64,000 nucleotides of DNA from Amorphochlora amoebiformis (Eukaryota > Cercozoa > Chlorarachniophyceae), in assembly GCA_054601695.1 (NCBI GenBank), contig BAAHQB010000011.1, positions 1,302,001 through 1,366,000 on the forward strand. The letters are read 5' to 3'. How positions within the stretch are numbered: the stretch's first letter is position 1; each line of letters starts with the position of its first letter. The position numbers were made by a program, and so were the translations under genes. The notes below the pieces were generated by a model. The model was not told where the DNA came from, made no database searches, and was given only the letters and a program-made list of their open reading frames with translations. Of this stretch, positions 1 to 16,125 are shown piece by piece.

Positions 1-28
1 ATATATACATATATATATATATATTATA

Positions 29-74
<46 letters not shown>

Positions 75-107
75 ATATATACAACATACATACTTACATC
101 CATACAT
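1..107. repeat. (TA)n/(TG)n microsatellite
   Basis: Nearly pure TA dinucleotides with one TG run at 61-74. The tract runs off the left edge of the window. No gene. Confidence 0.95.
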
Positions 108-149
108 TCATATAAGCATAATACGATGAGTTTCCTCATCGACAAATAG

Positions 150-372
150 AGAAGACAGGAAAGAAAGATAAGAGAGGCAAAAAAAAGAAAGAGAGGAAAG
201 AAAGATGAGAGAGACAAAAAAAAGAAAGAGAGGAAAGAAAGATAAGAGAGACAAAAAAAAAGAAAGAGAGGAAAGAAAGATGAGAGAGACAAAAAAAAGA
301 AAGAGAGGAAAGAAAGATAAGAGAGACAAAAAAAGAGAGGAAAGAAAGATAAGAGAGACAAACAAAACAGCG
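150..372. repeat. Purine-rich minisatellite, unit about 37 bp
   Basis: A unit built of AAAGAAAGAGAGGAAAGAAA followed by GAT(A/G)AGAGAGAC and an A-run is repeated about five times with small length changes. All purines lie on the + strand. The open frames on the - strand are translated repeat (SLIFLSS) and are not genes. Confidence 0.9.
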
Positions 373-1073
373 CGCAGAGGATGACACAGACAGAGATTCA
401 AGTGACACTACAAGTGACCCCAAATTCGAAAATCCGAATGTCCGAATAAATCTTTACATCTTGAGGATGTAATATGAGATAGATATACAGATATTGAACA
501 ATAGATATAGGAATAATTGTTGGTTAAGAGTAGTATTAGAGGTTGTTGAACTTTGGACCACGTGTCAGGAATCTTAGTCCTCCTCAGCCTCAGCCTCAGC
601 CTTCTCCAAACTTGCTGAATCCCCTTCAATGCTCTTCTCACTATCAGATATACGGCCAAATAAATGCTATCAGGTACGGATGTGACCCGTCAGCAGTGTC
701 ACGTCTATTCTCATCCTCTCATTGGGCGATTTTTTCGGCTTTCGTGGTTTATTTTGGGAAATTGGGCCTAATTCTAGTGTTGAATCGAATTGTGATGTGC
801 GTGACTCTCAGGCGAGTTAATGGATAATTCTACGTTCGGTGAGTGTGGGAGTAGGATAAGATTTAGAGTTAAGGTTAGAGTCTGGTTCCGATTTGGGTTC
901 GAGTTAGGGTCTTGGGGTCACAAATCACCGACAAATTCAAGTTTTTAACTTAGCTCTTCGGCTTAAACAGTGTTAGGGTCGGGGTTGAGTTTGGAATGGG
1001 GATAGGGTTAGAGTTGGGGTTACTTGGGAGGAGGATTGGCATCAGAGGGATTCTTGTCGGAGACTTCGGTAGT
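373..1073. other. Unique DNA with degenerate telomere-like words, no gene seen
   Basis: This is single-copy-looking sequence of mixed composition. From 841 to about 1015 it contains scattered TTAGGG-like words (GAGTTAGGGTC, GTTAGGGTCGGGG), suggesting a decayed telomeric array. Open frames of 83-94 codons exist on both strands but resemble nothing I know and show no splice or codon pattern that would support them. Confidence 0.6.
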
Positions 1074-1185
1074 TTCTTGGGTATTTTCTTGGATATTTTC
1101 TTGGGTATTTTCTTGGGCATTTTCTCGGGAATTGTTGGAATTCTCCTTGGAATTTTCTTGGGAGATTTCTTGGTGATTTTCTGCT
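1074..1185. repeat. 15-bp minisatellite (TTTTCTTGGGTATTT type)
   Basis: About seven imperfect 15-bp units of the form TTTTCTTGG(G/A)(T/C)ATT. The period divisible by three keeps a frame open (GIFLGIF), which is a repeat artefact. The composition is reminiscent of the 21-bp array at 18.0-18.5 kb. Confidence 0.85.
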
Positions 1186-1292
1186 GAGGTTTTTTGAGAA
1201 TCTCCGGGGTTCTTGGGGGGCTTTAGAAGGTTGTTGTCCTCGTCGTGCTAGTGGGATTAAAACATGTATGTATTTATAAATGTGACTAAAAT

Positions 1293-3330
<2,038 letters not shown>

Positions 3331-3334
3331 AGAG

Positions 3335-4036
3335 AGTTAGGGTTAGGGTTAGGGTTAGATTTCGACTACGCCACTTAGTGGGATGTGTTGTATACACAAG
3401 ATTGGGCGAATAGTTAGGGTTAGGGTTAGGGTTAGGGTTAGGGTTAGGGTTAGGGCTAGGGTTAGGGTGGCGAAGGATTGGGTTTGTGTTTTTGTATTCA
3501 TATGTGTGTGTTTTTACATCTAATGACAGACGTATGTATATACATGGATATCATATTTATTTATACACATCTATTTCTCTCTGCTAATTTTACCTAACCC
3601 TAACCCTCACCCTACACCCCAATCGTAATTTCAGCGTTACCTCGGGATCTGTCACGCTTTCTGCCGCGGGAAGACCCCAATCCCGGGCGATTTTTCTCAG
3701 AATGATTTCGGTCCGGTTCTGTGTTAGGGTTAGGGTTAGGGTTAGGATTTTGGGTTGAGTAGGGTTAGGGTTAGGGTAAGGGTTAAGGGTTAGGATCAGA
3801 TTATATTTCAGCGTGCTGTAGAAATCGGCTGGGGTTAGGGTTAGGGTTAGGTTAGGGTTAGGGTTAGGGTTAGCGTTAGAGCTAGGATTAGGGTTAGGAT
3901 CAGATTATTCAAAATGTCTTAGTCCGAGGACCTTTAACCCCTCCAAATTGTGGGGCGATAGTGCTCTTTGGTTAGATTTAGGGTTAGGGTTAGGGTTAGG
4001 GTTAGGGTTAGAGTTAGGGTTAGGGTTAGGGTTAGG
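3335..4036 (+). repeat. Interstitial telomeric array cluster, TTAGGG on + strand
   Basis: Runs of TTAGGG occur at 3335-3357, 3411-3470, 3722-3792, 3831-3900 and 3968-4036. Between them is unique sequence and one short CCCTAA run near 3594-3612. A conserved non-telomeric core (GGATCAGATTATTC then GTCTTAGTCCGAGGACC) sits at 3897-3934. Confidence 0.93.
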
Positions 4037-4113
4037 AATACTACGGTAGTCCCGAGAATCTTCTAGGATTTTTCTTGCGGAGACTATCTTGTAGAGGCTT
4101 TCTGGTTCCTAAG

Positions 4114-4264
<151 letters not shown>

Positions 4265-4292
4265 AATAGTCATGCTACTGTTAAGCGTTAGC

Positions 4293-4575
4293 ACAACCCT
4301 AACCCTAATCTAAATCTAATACGCATCAACCCTAAAGTTACCCCTAAGCCTTAACCCTAAGTGTAACCCTAACTCTCACAACCCCAACCCTAACCCTAAC
4401 CCCACTAGCCTAACCCTAACATTTAACTTCTCTAACCCTGAACATGAATCTCTACGGTAACCCTAACCCTAACCCTAACCCTAACCCTAACCCTAATCCT
4501 AACCCCAACCCTAACCCTGGAAAGAGGCAATGATCCTCGGACTAAGACATGCTGAATAATCTGATCCTAACCCTG
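4293..4575 (-). repeat. Interstitial telomeric array, CCCTAA on + strand
   Basis: CCCTAA repeats with many single-base variants; the cleanest run is 4459-4495. The conserved core is present in reverse orientation at 4528-4567, mirroring the copy at 3897-3934. From 4576 to 4746 the sequence is unique, with no gene I can support. Confidence 0.92.
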
Positions 4576-4746
4576 TAAACCCAAAACTAAAACTAACGGT
4601 CCATATCCCAAAGCTAAGGGTAGGCGTGTGGAAAGAGTTAACCCTAAGAGGCGTAGTGGTAACCTGTGTGGAGAAGCATATGCGAATGTGCTCTCTCTTA
4701 AGCGTGCTATCATTTCGATTTATTAATGCATCTAAAGCCTATGTGT

Positions 4747-4755
4747 ATATGTATA

Positions 4756-4854
<99 letters not shown>

Positions 4855-4937
4855 GTAAATGTATATATATATATATATATAATTATATATATATTATGCA
4901 TTTGTATGTATACATGCTTGGAGGTATGTATATATTT

Positions 4938-4990
<53 letters not shown>

Positions 4991-5003
4991 TAGTGTGTGT
5001 TTG

Positions 5004-5045
<42 letters not shown>
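4747..5045. repeat. (TA)n tract
   Basis: TA dinucleotides with short interruptions (an island at 4895-4925), passing into TG repeats just before the GA minisatellite. Confidence 0.95.
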
Positions 5046-5049
<4 letters not shown>

Positions 5050-5055
5050 ATGTGT

Positions 5056-5306
5056 GTTTGAGAGTTCGAGAGAGTTTGAGAGTTCGAGAGAGTTCGAGAG
5101 TTCGAGAGAGTTTGAGAGTTCGAGAGAGTTCGAGAGTTCGAGAGAGTTTTGAGAGTTCGAGAGAGTTTGAGAGTTCGAGAGAGTTTGAGAGTTCGAGAGA
5201 GTTCGAGAGTTCGAGAGAGTTTGAGAGTTCGAGAGAGTTTGAGAGTTCGAGAGAGTTTGAGAGTTCGAGAGAGTTTGCGAGTTCGAGAGTTCGAGAGAGA
5301 TTGAGA
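5056..5306. repeat. GAGAGTTCGA minisatellite
   Basis: Tandem units of GAGAGTTCGAGAGAGTTTGA and close variants, about 20-24 bp each, roughly eleven in all. Long frames on both strands ([22 protein letters not shown]) come from the repeat. From 5307 to 5395 the sequence is unique. Confidence 0.93.
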
Positions 5307-5395
5307 ATTGAGACCAGGTCAAACGTTGGGAATCGAACCAATGCAATTCTCGTATTTTTATTCATGATTTGCACCCTATGTATTAAATAAATAAT

Positions 5396-5429
5396 ATATA
5401 TTTATATATATATATATATAATATGTATG

Positions 5430-5465
<36 letters not shown>

Positions 5466-5885
5466 TATATATATATAATATATATATGTAGACATATATA
5501 TATATATATATTATATGTATATATATATATATATGTAAATATGTGTATACATACATATACATTTATATACACACAAATATACATACATATATACACATAT
5601 ACATATGTGTGTGTGTGTGTGTACAAATATATGATATATATATATATATATATCCTCTATGATATGTATATATTCATATACATTTATATACATACGTACA
5701 TACATATATATATATATATATGTATACATATATATATATATATACATATATTTATATATATATATATATATATGATATGTATGTATATATGTATGTATAT
5801 ATATATATAATATTAATATATTATGTGAAGGTATAAGGATTATACCTATAAAAAATAAAGGTAAATAATTCTGCGAATTTCATAT

Positions 5886-5942
<57 letters not shown>

Positions 5943-5966
5943 GATATATTATATATATAAAAAATA

Positions 5967-6030
<64 letters not shown>

Positions 6031-6108
6031 CTATGATAGGATGTATATTTATAATGCATAATACATAATATACAACATATAATACATAATATATAATCTA
6101 TAATATAC

Positions 6109-6203
<95 letters not shown>

Positions 6204-6215
6204 TATTATAATACC
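5396..6215. repeat. (TA)n block with unique islands
   Basis: TA/TG-rich microsatellite with a unique island at 5820-5885 and a TAATA-rich island at 6030-6105. No gene. Confidence 0.93.
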
Positions 6216-6270
6216 CATCCGGATCAAAGTCACGAAAGTGTTCATAGACTTCTCTGTAGGAGGTCCTGTG

Positions 6271-6331
6271 GGGTTAGGGTTAGGGTTAGGGTTAGGGTTA
6301 GGGTTAGATTAGGGTTAGGGTTAGGGTTAGA
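6271..6331 (+). repeat. Short TTAGGG array
   Basis: About nine TTAGGG units, one of them shortened to TTAGA. Flanked by unique sequence at 6216-6270 and 6332-6400. Confidence 0.93.
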
Positions 6332-6399
6332 ATTCCATTCAAATGGAAGCAGTGAAGGGTTTTGTTTTATACTTGATTTTCATATGTTATGTTCATTAC

Positions 6400-6455
6400 G
6401 GTATATATAATTATATATATATATATATTGTATATATATATATATATATATATTA

Positions 6456-6492
<37 letters not shown>

Positions 6493-6603
6493 CCCCCTAG
6501 GAAGGCCATATACAAATAAAAGGCGTGAAGGCCTCGCCGGTACTCTCTTTTTGCTGAATATACGAATATATATATATATATATGTATATATTTCTATATA
6601 TAT

Positions 6604-6666
<63 letters not shown>

Positions 6667-6908
6667 GTATATTATATATATATATATATATATATTGTAA
6701 GCATATATGTATATATACATACACGCACATAAGTGTAATTGCTTGTATTTATATAAATGTGTGTCATGATATGTGTATAAATGATAAAATCATATATACA
6801 CATATATATTTAGATATTTTTGTGTACATATGTACATATATACATATATTTAGATAAATATATGCATGTAATGTACATAAATATATGCATATAATGTATA
6901 TATAAATG

Positions 6909-6949
<41 letters not shown>

Positions 6950-6988
6950 ATAAGTACGTGAATGTAACACATATAGATACACATATAT

Positions 6989-7048
<60 letters not shown>

Positions 7049-7188
7049 ATATTATATATATATATTTTTATATATATATATATTATATATAAACATACAA
7101 ATACACATATACCACCTCAAATGCATCTTGGAACAATTATATTACACAAATATTATATACACACATACATATATATATATATATATAC

Positions 7189-7249
<61 letters not shown>

Positions 7250-7258
7250 TATATAGCC

Positions 7259-7293
<35 letters not shown>

Positions 7294-7296
7294 GTA

Positions 7297-7328
<32 letters not shown>

Positions 7329-7380
7329 CATATATATATATATACATATATACATATATATATACAGACATATAATACTC
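6400..7380. repeat. (TA)n block
   Basis: TA with TG/CA runs. Small islands lie at 6492-6560, 6720-6780 and 7108-7140. No gene visible. Confidence 0.94.
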
Positions 7381-7465
7381 ACAACTCTACCGAGACCAAC
7401 GCAATCGCATCTTAGAGTCAGTGTAATCCCTAAGTTACGATAATAACACACGGTTAGATAAAACC

Positions 7466-7528
7466 TAGGGCTAGGGTTAGGATTAGGGTTAGGGTTAGGG
7501 TTAGGGTTAGGGTTAGGTTGGTTGAAGT
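7466..7528 (+). repeat. TTAGGG array
   Basis: About nine TTAGGG units, the first few variant (GCTAGGG, GATTAGGG). Unique sequence flanks it at 7381-7465 and 7529-7605. Confidence 0.92.
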
Positions 7529-7605
7529 TATGGTTGGCTTTAAGGGAGGGGTTGGGATATATCAGCGAGATTAGGTTAGGTTTGGAAAATGAATCATATA
7601 TACCG

Positions 7606-7606
7606 G

Positions 7607-7656
<50 letters not shown>

Positions 7657-7767
7657 ATATACGTATGTATATATGTATGTGTATATGTGTATATCATATA
7701 TATGTATATAATATATAATATATATGTATATATATATACATACATACATACATACATACTGAATATG

Positions 7768-7822
<55 letters not shown>

Positions 7823-7849
7823 ATATATATATCGATATAAATATATATA

Positions 7850-7898
<49 letters not shown>

Positions 7899-7985
7899 AT
7901 ATCGATATATATATATATACATATATATATAAAAAACATATACACATACATATGTACACATACATGTAAAAACATATAACACATT
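7606..7985. repeat. (TA)n with (TG)n runs
   Basis: TA dinucleotides with three TG runs near 7632, 7806 and 7882. It lies between a TTAGGG array and a CCCTAA array. Confidence 0.94.
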
Positions 7986-8008
7986 ACATTACAATCCATT
8001 CTCCTGAC

Positions 8009-8096
8009 ACTAACCCTAACCCTAACCCTAACCCTAACCCTAACCCTAACCCTAACCCTAACCCTAACCCTAACCCTAATCCTAACCCTAACCTCG
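8009..8096 (-). repeat. Near-perfect CCCTAA array
   Basis: About fourteen consecutive CCCTAA units with one variant near the right end; one of the cleanest telomere-type arrays in the window. Confidence 0.96.
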
Positions 8097-8129
8097 AGAG
8101 CGAAGCATATTCTTTTGTCTGACGGTCGT

Positions 8130-8400
8130 GAGGCTAGGGTTAGGGTTAGGGTTAGGGTTAGGGTTAGGTTTAGGGTTAGGGTTTGGGCTTGTTAGGGGTT
8201 TAGGTTTAGAGTTGGGTTAGGTTCATTATAGGGTTAGGTTGGGGTTAGGGTAGGGTTAGGGTTATGGTTAAGGTTAGCATCAGATTATTCCGTATGTCTT
8301 AGCCATAGGGCCATTGACTACGCCATTCAGGGTTAGGGTTGGGGTTAGGGTTAGGGTTAGGGTTAGAGTTAGGCTAGGGTTAGGGTTAGGTAGGGTGAGG
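8130..8400 (+). repeat. TTAGGG array, partly degenerate, with conserved core
   Basis: It starts about 35 bp after the CCCTAA array, giving a tail-to-tail arrangement. It includes a diverged conserved core at 8277-8320 (CAGATTATTC, ATGTCTTAG, CCATTGAC). Confidence 0.92.
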
Positions 8401-8473
8401 GTTACTTTCATGCGGATTGTGGGGTTTCGGGAGAAGTCTACAGCTATCTCATTGCCTGAGTATGAGTTTATAT

Positions 8474-9335
<862 letters not shown>

Positions 9336-9339
<4 letters not shown>

Positions 9340-9440
9340 TTTTCATGATAATATATATATATATATATCTTTTTCATGATTATATATATATATATATATC
9401 TTTTTCATGATTATATATATATATATATCTTTTTCATGAT

Positions 9441-9472
<32 letters not shown>

Positions 9473-9485
9473 CTTTTTCATGTCT
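9336..9485. repeat. Tandem TCTTTTTCATGATT-(TA)n units
   Basis: The word ATCTTTTTCATG(A/T) occurs five times (about 9337, 9368, 9399, 9428, 9471), each followed by a (TA) run. The unit is 29-43 bp, depending on TA length. From 9486 to 9612 the sequence is unique. Confidence 0.9.
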
Positions 9486-9612
9486 AAAGTATATTTATTC
9501 ACACACACGTATATATGCATTTACAAATTTCAAATTTCTTATCATGTACACGTGGATCTCCTAGATTCCTAACCTTCACTCAACAATCCCTACCCCTGAT
9601 ACCAACCTAACA

Positions 9613-9797
9613 ACCCCCCGCAATAATACACGTGTCACACGTGTCCCACACGTGTCCCACACGTGTCACAAGACTTCCACAAGAGCATGCATGACTCCAA
9701 CCACAAGGATGTGCTCAGACTACTCACAGCAATCCAGCCTCACAATGGGCCGGACCCAATGACCCTCGGGCTACGGAATGCTCAATTATCTCAACCC
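9613..9797 (-). repeat. Dispersed CACGTG-rich element, copy 1
   Basis: Contains four tandem 11-bp words of the type CACACGTGTCC, then a unique part running into the CCCTAA array. An inverted, diverged copy lies at 42561-42770, also abutting telomere repeats. The CACGTG palindrome is the canonical E-box/G-box; whether it is bound here is unknown. Confidence 0.88.
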
Positions 9798-10060
9798 TAA
9801 CCGTAATTCTAATCCTAACCCTAACTACAACGTTTACACTAACCCTAACCATAAATCCAACGCTAACCCTAACCCTAACCCTAACCATAACCCTAACCGA
9901 GTCAATGGTCCTCGGACTAAGACATGCTGAATAATCTGATCCTATCCCTAACCGTAACCCAAACCCTAACCCTAACCCAGCCCTGCCCCTACCGCTAACC
10001 CTAACCCTAACTCTAACCCTTACGCTAAGCCTAACCCTAACCGTAACCCTATAACGTGAC
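9793..10060 (-). repeat. Degenerate CCCTAA array with conserved core
   Basis: CCCTAA units with frequent substitutions (CCGTAA, CCATAA). The conserved core is at 9901-9942 in reverse orientation (GTCAATGGTCCTCGGACTAA, then ATAATCTGATCC). Confidence 0.92.
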
Positions 10061-10065
10061 CTCAT

Positions 10066-10123
10066 CGGGGCTAGACAGCTCGACTAAGGCCTGGTCCTAT
10101 GTATGTTTTATATGTATATGACA

Positions 10124-10182
<59 letters not shown>

Positions 10183-10243
10183 AACGGGGCTAGACAGCTC
10201 GACTAAGGCCTGGTCCTGTGCATGTTTTATATGTATATGACAA
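10066..10243. repeat. 59-bp direct duplication around (TA)n
   Basis: The block starting CGGGGCTAGACAGCTCGACT and including AAGGCCTGGTCCT lies at 10066-10124 and again at 10185-10243, separated by (TA)n. Confidence 0.92.
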
Positions 10244-10249
10244 TGTAAA

Positions 10250-10325
10250 TATATATATATATATATGTATTATGTAAATATATACACAATGTTTCTAAAC
10301 ACATATTCCTATTATAAATGCGTGC

Positions 10326-10395
<70 letters not shown>

Positions 10396-10440
10396 TATAT
10401 ATACATACATACATATATATATATACATATATTATACCAG
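10250..10440. repeat. (TA)n tract
   Basis: TA dinucleotides with a small island at 10275-10330. No gene. Confidence 0.94.
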
Positions 10441-10454
10441 GATTTTTGTTTTTT

Positions 10455-11009
10455 TTTTAGGGGTTTAGGGCTAAGGTACCGGTTAAGATTAGAATTCGGG
10501 TTAGATTAGACTTGGTTAAGGTTAGGGTTGGTTAATGTTAAAAAATGGTATGGTTAGGATTAGGGTTTGGGTTAGGATTAGGGTTCGGGTTAGGTTAGGG
10601 TCGGTTAAGTTTAGGGTTCGGGTCAGGTTTGGGTTAAGGTTAGGGTTCGGGTTAGGTTTGGGTTAAGGATTAGGGTTCGGGTTAGGTTTGGGTTGGTTAG
10701 GATTAGGGTTCGGTTTAGGTTAAGGTTAGGGTTCGGGTTAGGTTTGGGTTTAGGATTAGGGTTAAGGTTAAGCAGGGTTGGTTAAAGTTAGGGTTCGGGT
10801 TAGGTTTAGGTTTAGGATTAGGGTTCGGGTTAGGTTAGGGTTGGTTGGGATTAGGATTCGGGTTAGGTTTAGTTTCGGGTTGGTAAGACTAGGGTTCGGG
10901 TTAGGTTTGGGTTGGTAAGCTTAGGGTTCGGGTTAGGTTAGGGATGGTTAGGATTAGGGTTCGGGTTCGGTTTGGGTTGGTTAAGATTAGGGTTAGGTTA
11001 AATATAAGC

Positions 11010-11010
<1 letters not shown>
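10455..11010 (+). repeat. Variant telomere-like array (GGGTTCGGGTTAGG type)
   Basis: A distinct variant array. Words such as GGGTTCGGGTTAGGTTTGGG and TTGGTTAAGATTAGGG recur with a period of roughly 35-45 bp. Pure TTAGGG runs are absent, so this has diverged from, or differs from, the clean arrays. Confidence 0.88.
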
Positions 11011-11011
<1 letters not shown>

Positions 11012-11068
<57 letters not shown>

Positions 11069-11141
11069 TATATATATATATAATAGGGTAGTCCTGACCT
11101 CTTTCTGCCACAGAATCTTAACCCTTAAGACATCGCCATAG

Positions 11142-11180
<39 letters not shown>
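11012..11180. repeat. (TA)n tracts flanking a short unique island
   Basis: TA and CA runs on either side of a unique island at 11084-11140. It lies between a G-strand and a C-strand telomere-like array. Confidence 0.93.
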
Positions 11181-11186
<6 letters not shown>

Positions 11187-11202
11187 CGTTGAACAATCCC
11201 AT

Positions 11203-11338
11203 CCTAACATGAGCCTAACACTAACTCTAACCCTAACCCTAACCCTAACCCTAACCGTAAGCCTAACCCTAACCCTAACTCTTAACCCTAACCCTAACTC
11301 TTAACCCGAACCCTAATCCTAACCCTAACCCTAACCCC
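11203..11338 (-). repeat. CCCTAA array
   Basis: About twenty CCCTAA units with variants (CTCTTAACCCTAA). Followed by a unique island at 11339-11400. Confidence 0.93.
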
Positions 11339-11399
11339 AAGGGTACCATTGAAAGATATGGAAGAGGGCATCTGGATCTGGTCTCTTTCTATCCAGACC

Positions 11400-11455
<56 letters not shown>

Positions 11456-11540
11456 CATACATATACATATATACACATATATATAATATATATATATATA
11501 TATATGTATATATTAATATATATATATATAAATATATATA

Positions 11541-11612
<72 letters not shown>

Positions 11613-11740
11613 GTGTGTAAATATTAATATACATATAAACATATATATATATATATATATATTTCATACATATTACATAAATATATATAATATACATCTA
11701 TATCATTATATATACACGTGCATATATCAATATTTGTATA
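11400..11740. repeat. (TA)n block
   Basis: TA dinucleotides with occasional CA and TG runs. No gene. Confidence 0.94.
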
Positions 11741-11744
11741 TGTG

Positions 11745-12455
11745 TGTAAAAAATCCTTATATGACATATATATATACATATGCAGACCACATACTGCATG
11801 AATGTATCCACATATACACAACACATATTATGACCTGTTATATTTGACGTGATATACATATGCACAGACAAACTACATGTATACACATATATTCCAACAC
11901 ATATTATAACCTCCAATATATGAAATACTAATACTTGTATAGACACACCCTAAATGTATACACATACACTGAACACATATTATAACCACCATATTGACGT
12001 CCATATACATATACAAGCACACACTACATGTATGTTTTTACATCTGCTCTAACACATATTATAACCCCTAATATATGAACTACATATACATAAACAGACA
12101 CTATATGTTTACACATATACAACACATATTGTAACCTCTAATATATGAAATACACATACATATACAGACACACACGCTACGCTACATGTATACAAATCTA
12201 CTCTTAACACAAATTATAACATCTAATTTATGACGTACATACACATATACAGACACACACTCCATGTATTCACATATATACTTTTTTAAACACATATTAT
12301 TATAATATATGAAAAATACACACACATACATATAAACTCACACACTACATTTATACATATATACACTCTTAAAGACATATTTACAACGCCTCAGAAACAA
12401 AAACAGACGTGTATACACATGTAGTCTAACACATATTATAATAACCTCGCAGAAA
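11745..12455. repeat. Diverged satellite, unit about 70-85 bp
   Basis: About eight units, each starting near ACACATATTATAACC, then TAATATATGAAATACA, then CAGACACACACTACATGTAT. Starts lie near 11823, 11899, 11975, 12053, 12122, 12208, 12291 and 12428. Units differ by substitutions and small indels, indicating an old array. Confidence 0.88.
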
Positions 12456-12589
12456 TAAAACAGAACCCTCCTCCTTAAACTCCCCCCCTCTCCTTCCGCC
12501 AAACTGCCCCATGGGTGCGCCGTGAGCGGAGTGCATTGGCCTTCTAATGGGCGAATCTGGTCTATTTGGGGTTAGGGTTAGATAAGTGT

Positions 12590-12590
<1 letters not shown>
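12456..12590. other. Unique GC-richer island
   Basis: Pyrimidine-rich, then a mixed unique sequence ending in two TTAGGG words. Short stretch, no gene seen. Confidence 0.6.
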
Positions 12591-13760
<1,170 letters not shown>

Positions 13761-13769
13761 TATATACAA

Positions 13770-14430
13770 AAATAATAATCTGTAAATATGTACACATATC
13801 CACATACGTACACTAACACACATGTCTCCGAGAAACTGAAAAATATGTATGCATACTTACATCCCTCACCAGCATATATCCTTACCGTATACATATGACC
13901 ATGACCATATATGTTAAGCGTATAGACGCATAAGCTGACCAATGTAAATGCGTATATGGATGCCAACACATAAGCATACATAGCTAACAAACTATGAACA
14001 TGGATGCATACGACCCTCACGAGCATACATTCTAGCTACGCCAATATGTATACATGTATGTTCACCACACTAGAGTGTATAACTATGTACATGCGTTTTT
14101 AAGACCCTTCGAAGCATGCATACTAGCCATGCACATATGTAAATAGGTGTTGATGAACCTGTGCACATTCACACTAGTTGATGTACATCTACTCTGCTGA
14201 GACACGATTATGCGGAAGGCGAAGGAAAAATCACAGAAATAGATAGACGCGAGGGCAGATGAGAGAGCGAAAGAGAGAGAGAATGGGAAGAGAGGGAGAG
14301 AGGAACAGAGATGGGAGGGGAGGGAAGAGGAAAGGAGGAGGAAATTTAATGTTTGCACCACCTTCTCTGGCGGTCGCGGTCACGTGACCTTGATCGATTT
14401 CTCGCCGAGATGCTCAGACCGGGGGATCTG
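13770..14430. other. Unique region, no recognisable gene
   Basis: Mixed sequence with loosely repeated words (GCATAC, ACCCTCACGAGCATA). It becomes purine-rich at 14215-14345. Open frames of 92-95 codons on the - strand are not recognisable, and the lower one lies across the purine tract. I see no gene I can support. Confidence 0.55.
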
Positions 14431-14434
<4 letters not shown>

Positions 14435-14484
<50 letters not shown>

Positions 14485-14487
14485 ATA

Positions 14488-14533
<46 letters not shown>

Positions 14534-14690
14534 TTAAATATATATATATACATATATATGAAATTATTTATATATATATATATATGTGTGTGTATGTATA
14601 AATTTGTACGGAATATAATATATATATATATATATAGATATATAAATATTATATCTTACATTCCGTACCAATTTACATATCGCATACATC
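14435..14690. repeat. (TA)n with an imperfect inverted repeat
   Basis: TA dinucleotides. AAATTTGTACGGAATATAAT (about 14599-14618) is matched in reverse complement by ATTCCGTACCAATTT (about 14660-14674), giving a stem closed over a (TA)n loop. Confidence 0.8.
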
Positions 14691-14700
14691 CAAAAAATAT

Positions 14701-15075
14701 ATGTGCACATCTTCCCAACCTGTCTCGAACATCCCTGCTCCCCCTCCTCCCCTCATATCCCCTCCTCTCCCTCCTATAACCCACATCTCTTTCTCTCCCC
14801 CTCCTCGAATCCCGAGATTCCCATCCTCCACCGGAATCCCGGGCTTCCCAGCTCGCAACCCCAGAATCCCGAGATTCCCAGGCCGCAACCCCGGAATCCC
14901 GGGATTCCCAACTAGCCATTCCTCTTTCGTCTCTACCCCCTCGTCCTCCTCGTCCTCTGTTCCCTCCCCTTCGATAAGGGTCTACTCCCCCCTCTCTGGC
15001 AGTAATGCCTTGATGTCTGATGTCACCTCTGCCTCCTGCGAGAAAAATTCGAATAGAGAAGAGAGTAAGAGGTAG
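14701..15075 (+). other. Pro/Ser-rich open frame over a 33-bp minisatellite, doubtful
   Basis: A 124-codon frame rich in Pro and Ser. Its middle is a CCGGAATCCCGGGATTCCCA-type minisatellite at 14805-14915, read as a PRFP/PGIP repeat. The other two frames and the opposite strand are also open here, as expected from biased composition. I do not regard it as a real gene, but the C-terminal part (14920-15070) is not repetitive and cannot be fully excluded. Confidence 0.25.
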
Positions 15076-15079
15076 TTTT

Positions 15080-15440
15080 AGAGGCGATTTTTTTTTTGGG
15101 GGGGGGGGGGGTGGGGTAAGGGGTTAGGGTTAGGGTTAGGGTTAGCAAAGAGATGGGGGTATTAGGGATGGTATATTACACTGGAGAATAAGAGAGAAAG
15201 GGAAAAAAAAAGGGTAGGGGGGAGAGAATAAGAGAGAAAGGAAAAAAAAAAAAGGGGAGGGGGGGAGAATAAGAGGGGTACCTTGCTGTTGGTTGGAGGC
15301 AGGAAAGCTTGGGGGTTGAGGACGGAAGGTTTGGGGGGGGGGTTTAATTTGGGGGATTTGAGGGGCGGAAGTGTGGGGGGAGAAGGCCGGAGATGGTTGG
15401 ATCTGGATGCGTATTGTTTGTGGGTGTGTGTAGGTGGTGG
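15080..15440. repeat. Poly-G, short TTAGGG run and A/G-rich tandem repeats
   Basis: T9 then G12 at 15090-15112, and TTAGGG words at 15121-15146. Three copies of GAGAATAAGAGAGAAAGG plus an A-run and G-run lie at 15183-15275. From 15290 to 15440 the sequence is G-rich and unique, with no gene. Confidence 0.85.
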
Positions 15441-15465
15441 TGTATATATATATATATATAATATA

Positions 15466-15547
<82 letters not shown>

Positions 15548-15592
15548 ATGTGTATATGAATATAGATATAAATATCCATGTGTATATATACA

Positions 15593-15684
<92 letters not shown>

Positions 15685-15735
15685 CTTATACATGTACATA
15701 TGATATAAAGCATAATATATTCATACACATGTTTT

Positions 15736-15775
<40 letters not shown>

Positions 15776-15877
15776 ATATATATGTATATATATTGTTTGT
15801 GTGTGTGTGATAAATAATACATAATATAAATATTATACATATATATATACATAGATATATATATATGTATATATATA

Positions 15878-15919
<42 letters not shown>

Positions 15920-15987
15920 ATATATGTGTGTATGGGAAGAGAGATAGAGATGTTACATAAACATATACATATAAACTTACAGCAAAT

Positions 15988-16055
<68 letters not shown>

Positions 16056-16094
16056 TATATATATATATATATATATATACATTACATATTACGC

Positions 16095-16125
<31 letters not shown>

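Noticed and set aside
5320-5340. TGGGAATCGAACCAATG, resembling a tRNA T-arm on the - strand
   Set aside because: The stem does not pair beyond two bases and no D-arm, anticodon arm or acceptor stem is found around it; the neighbourhood is GA minisatellite.
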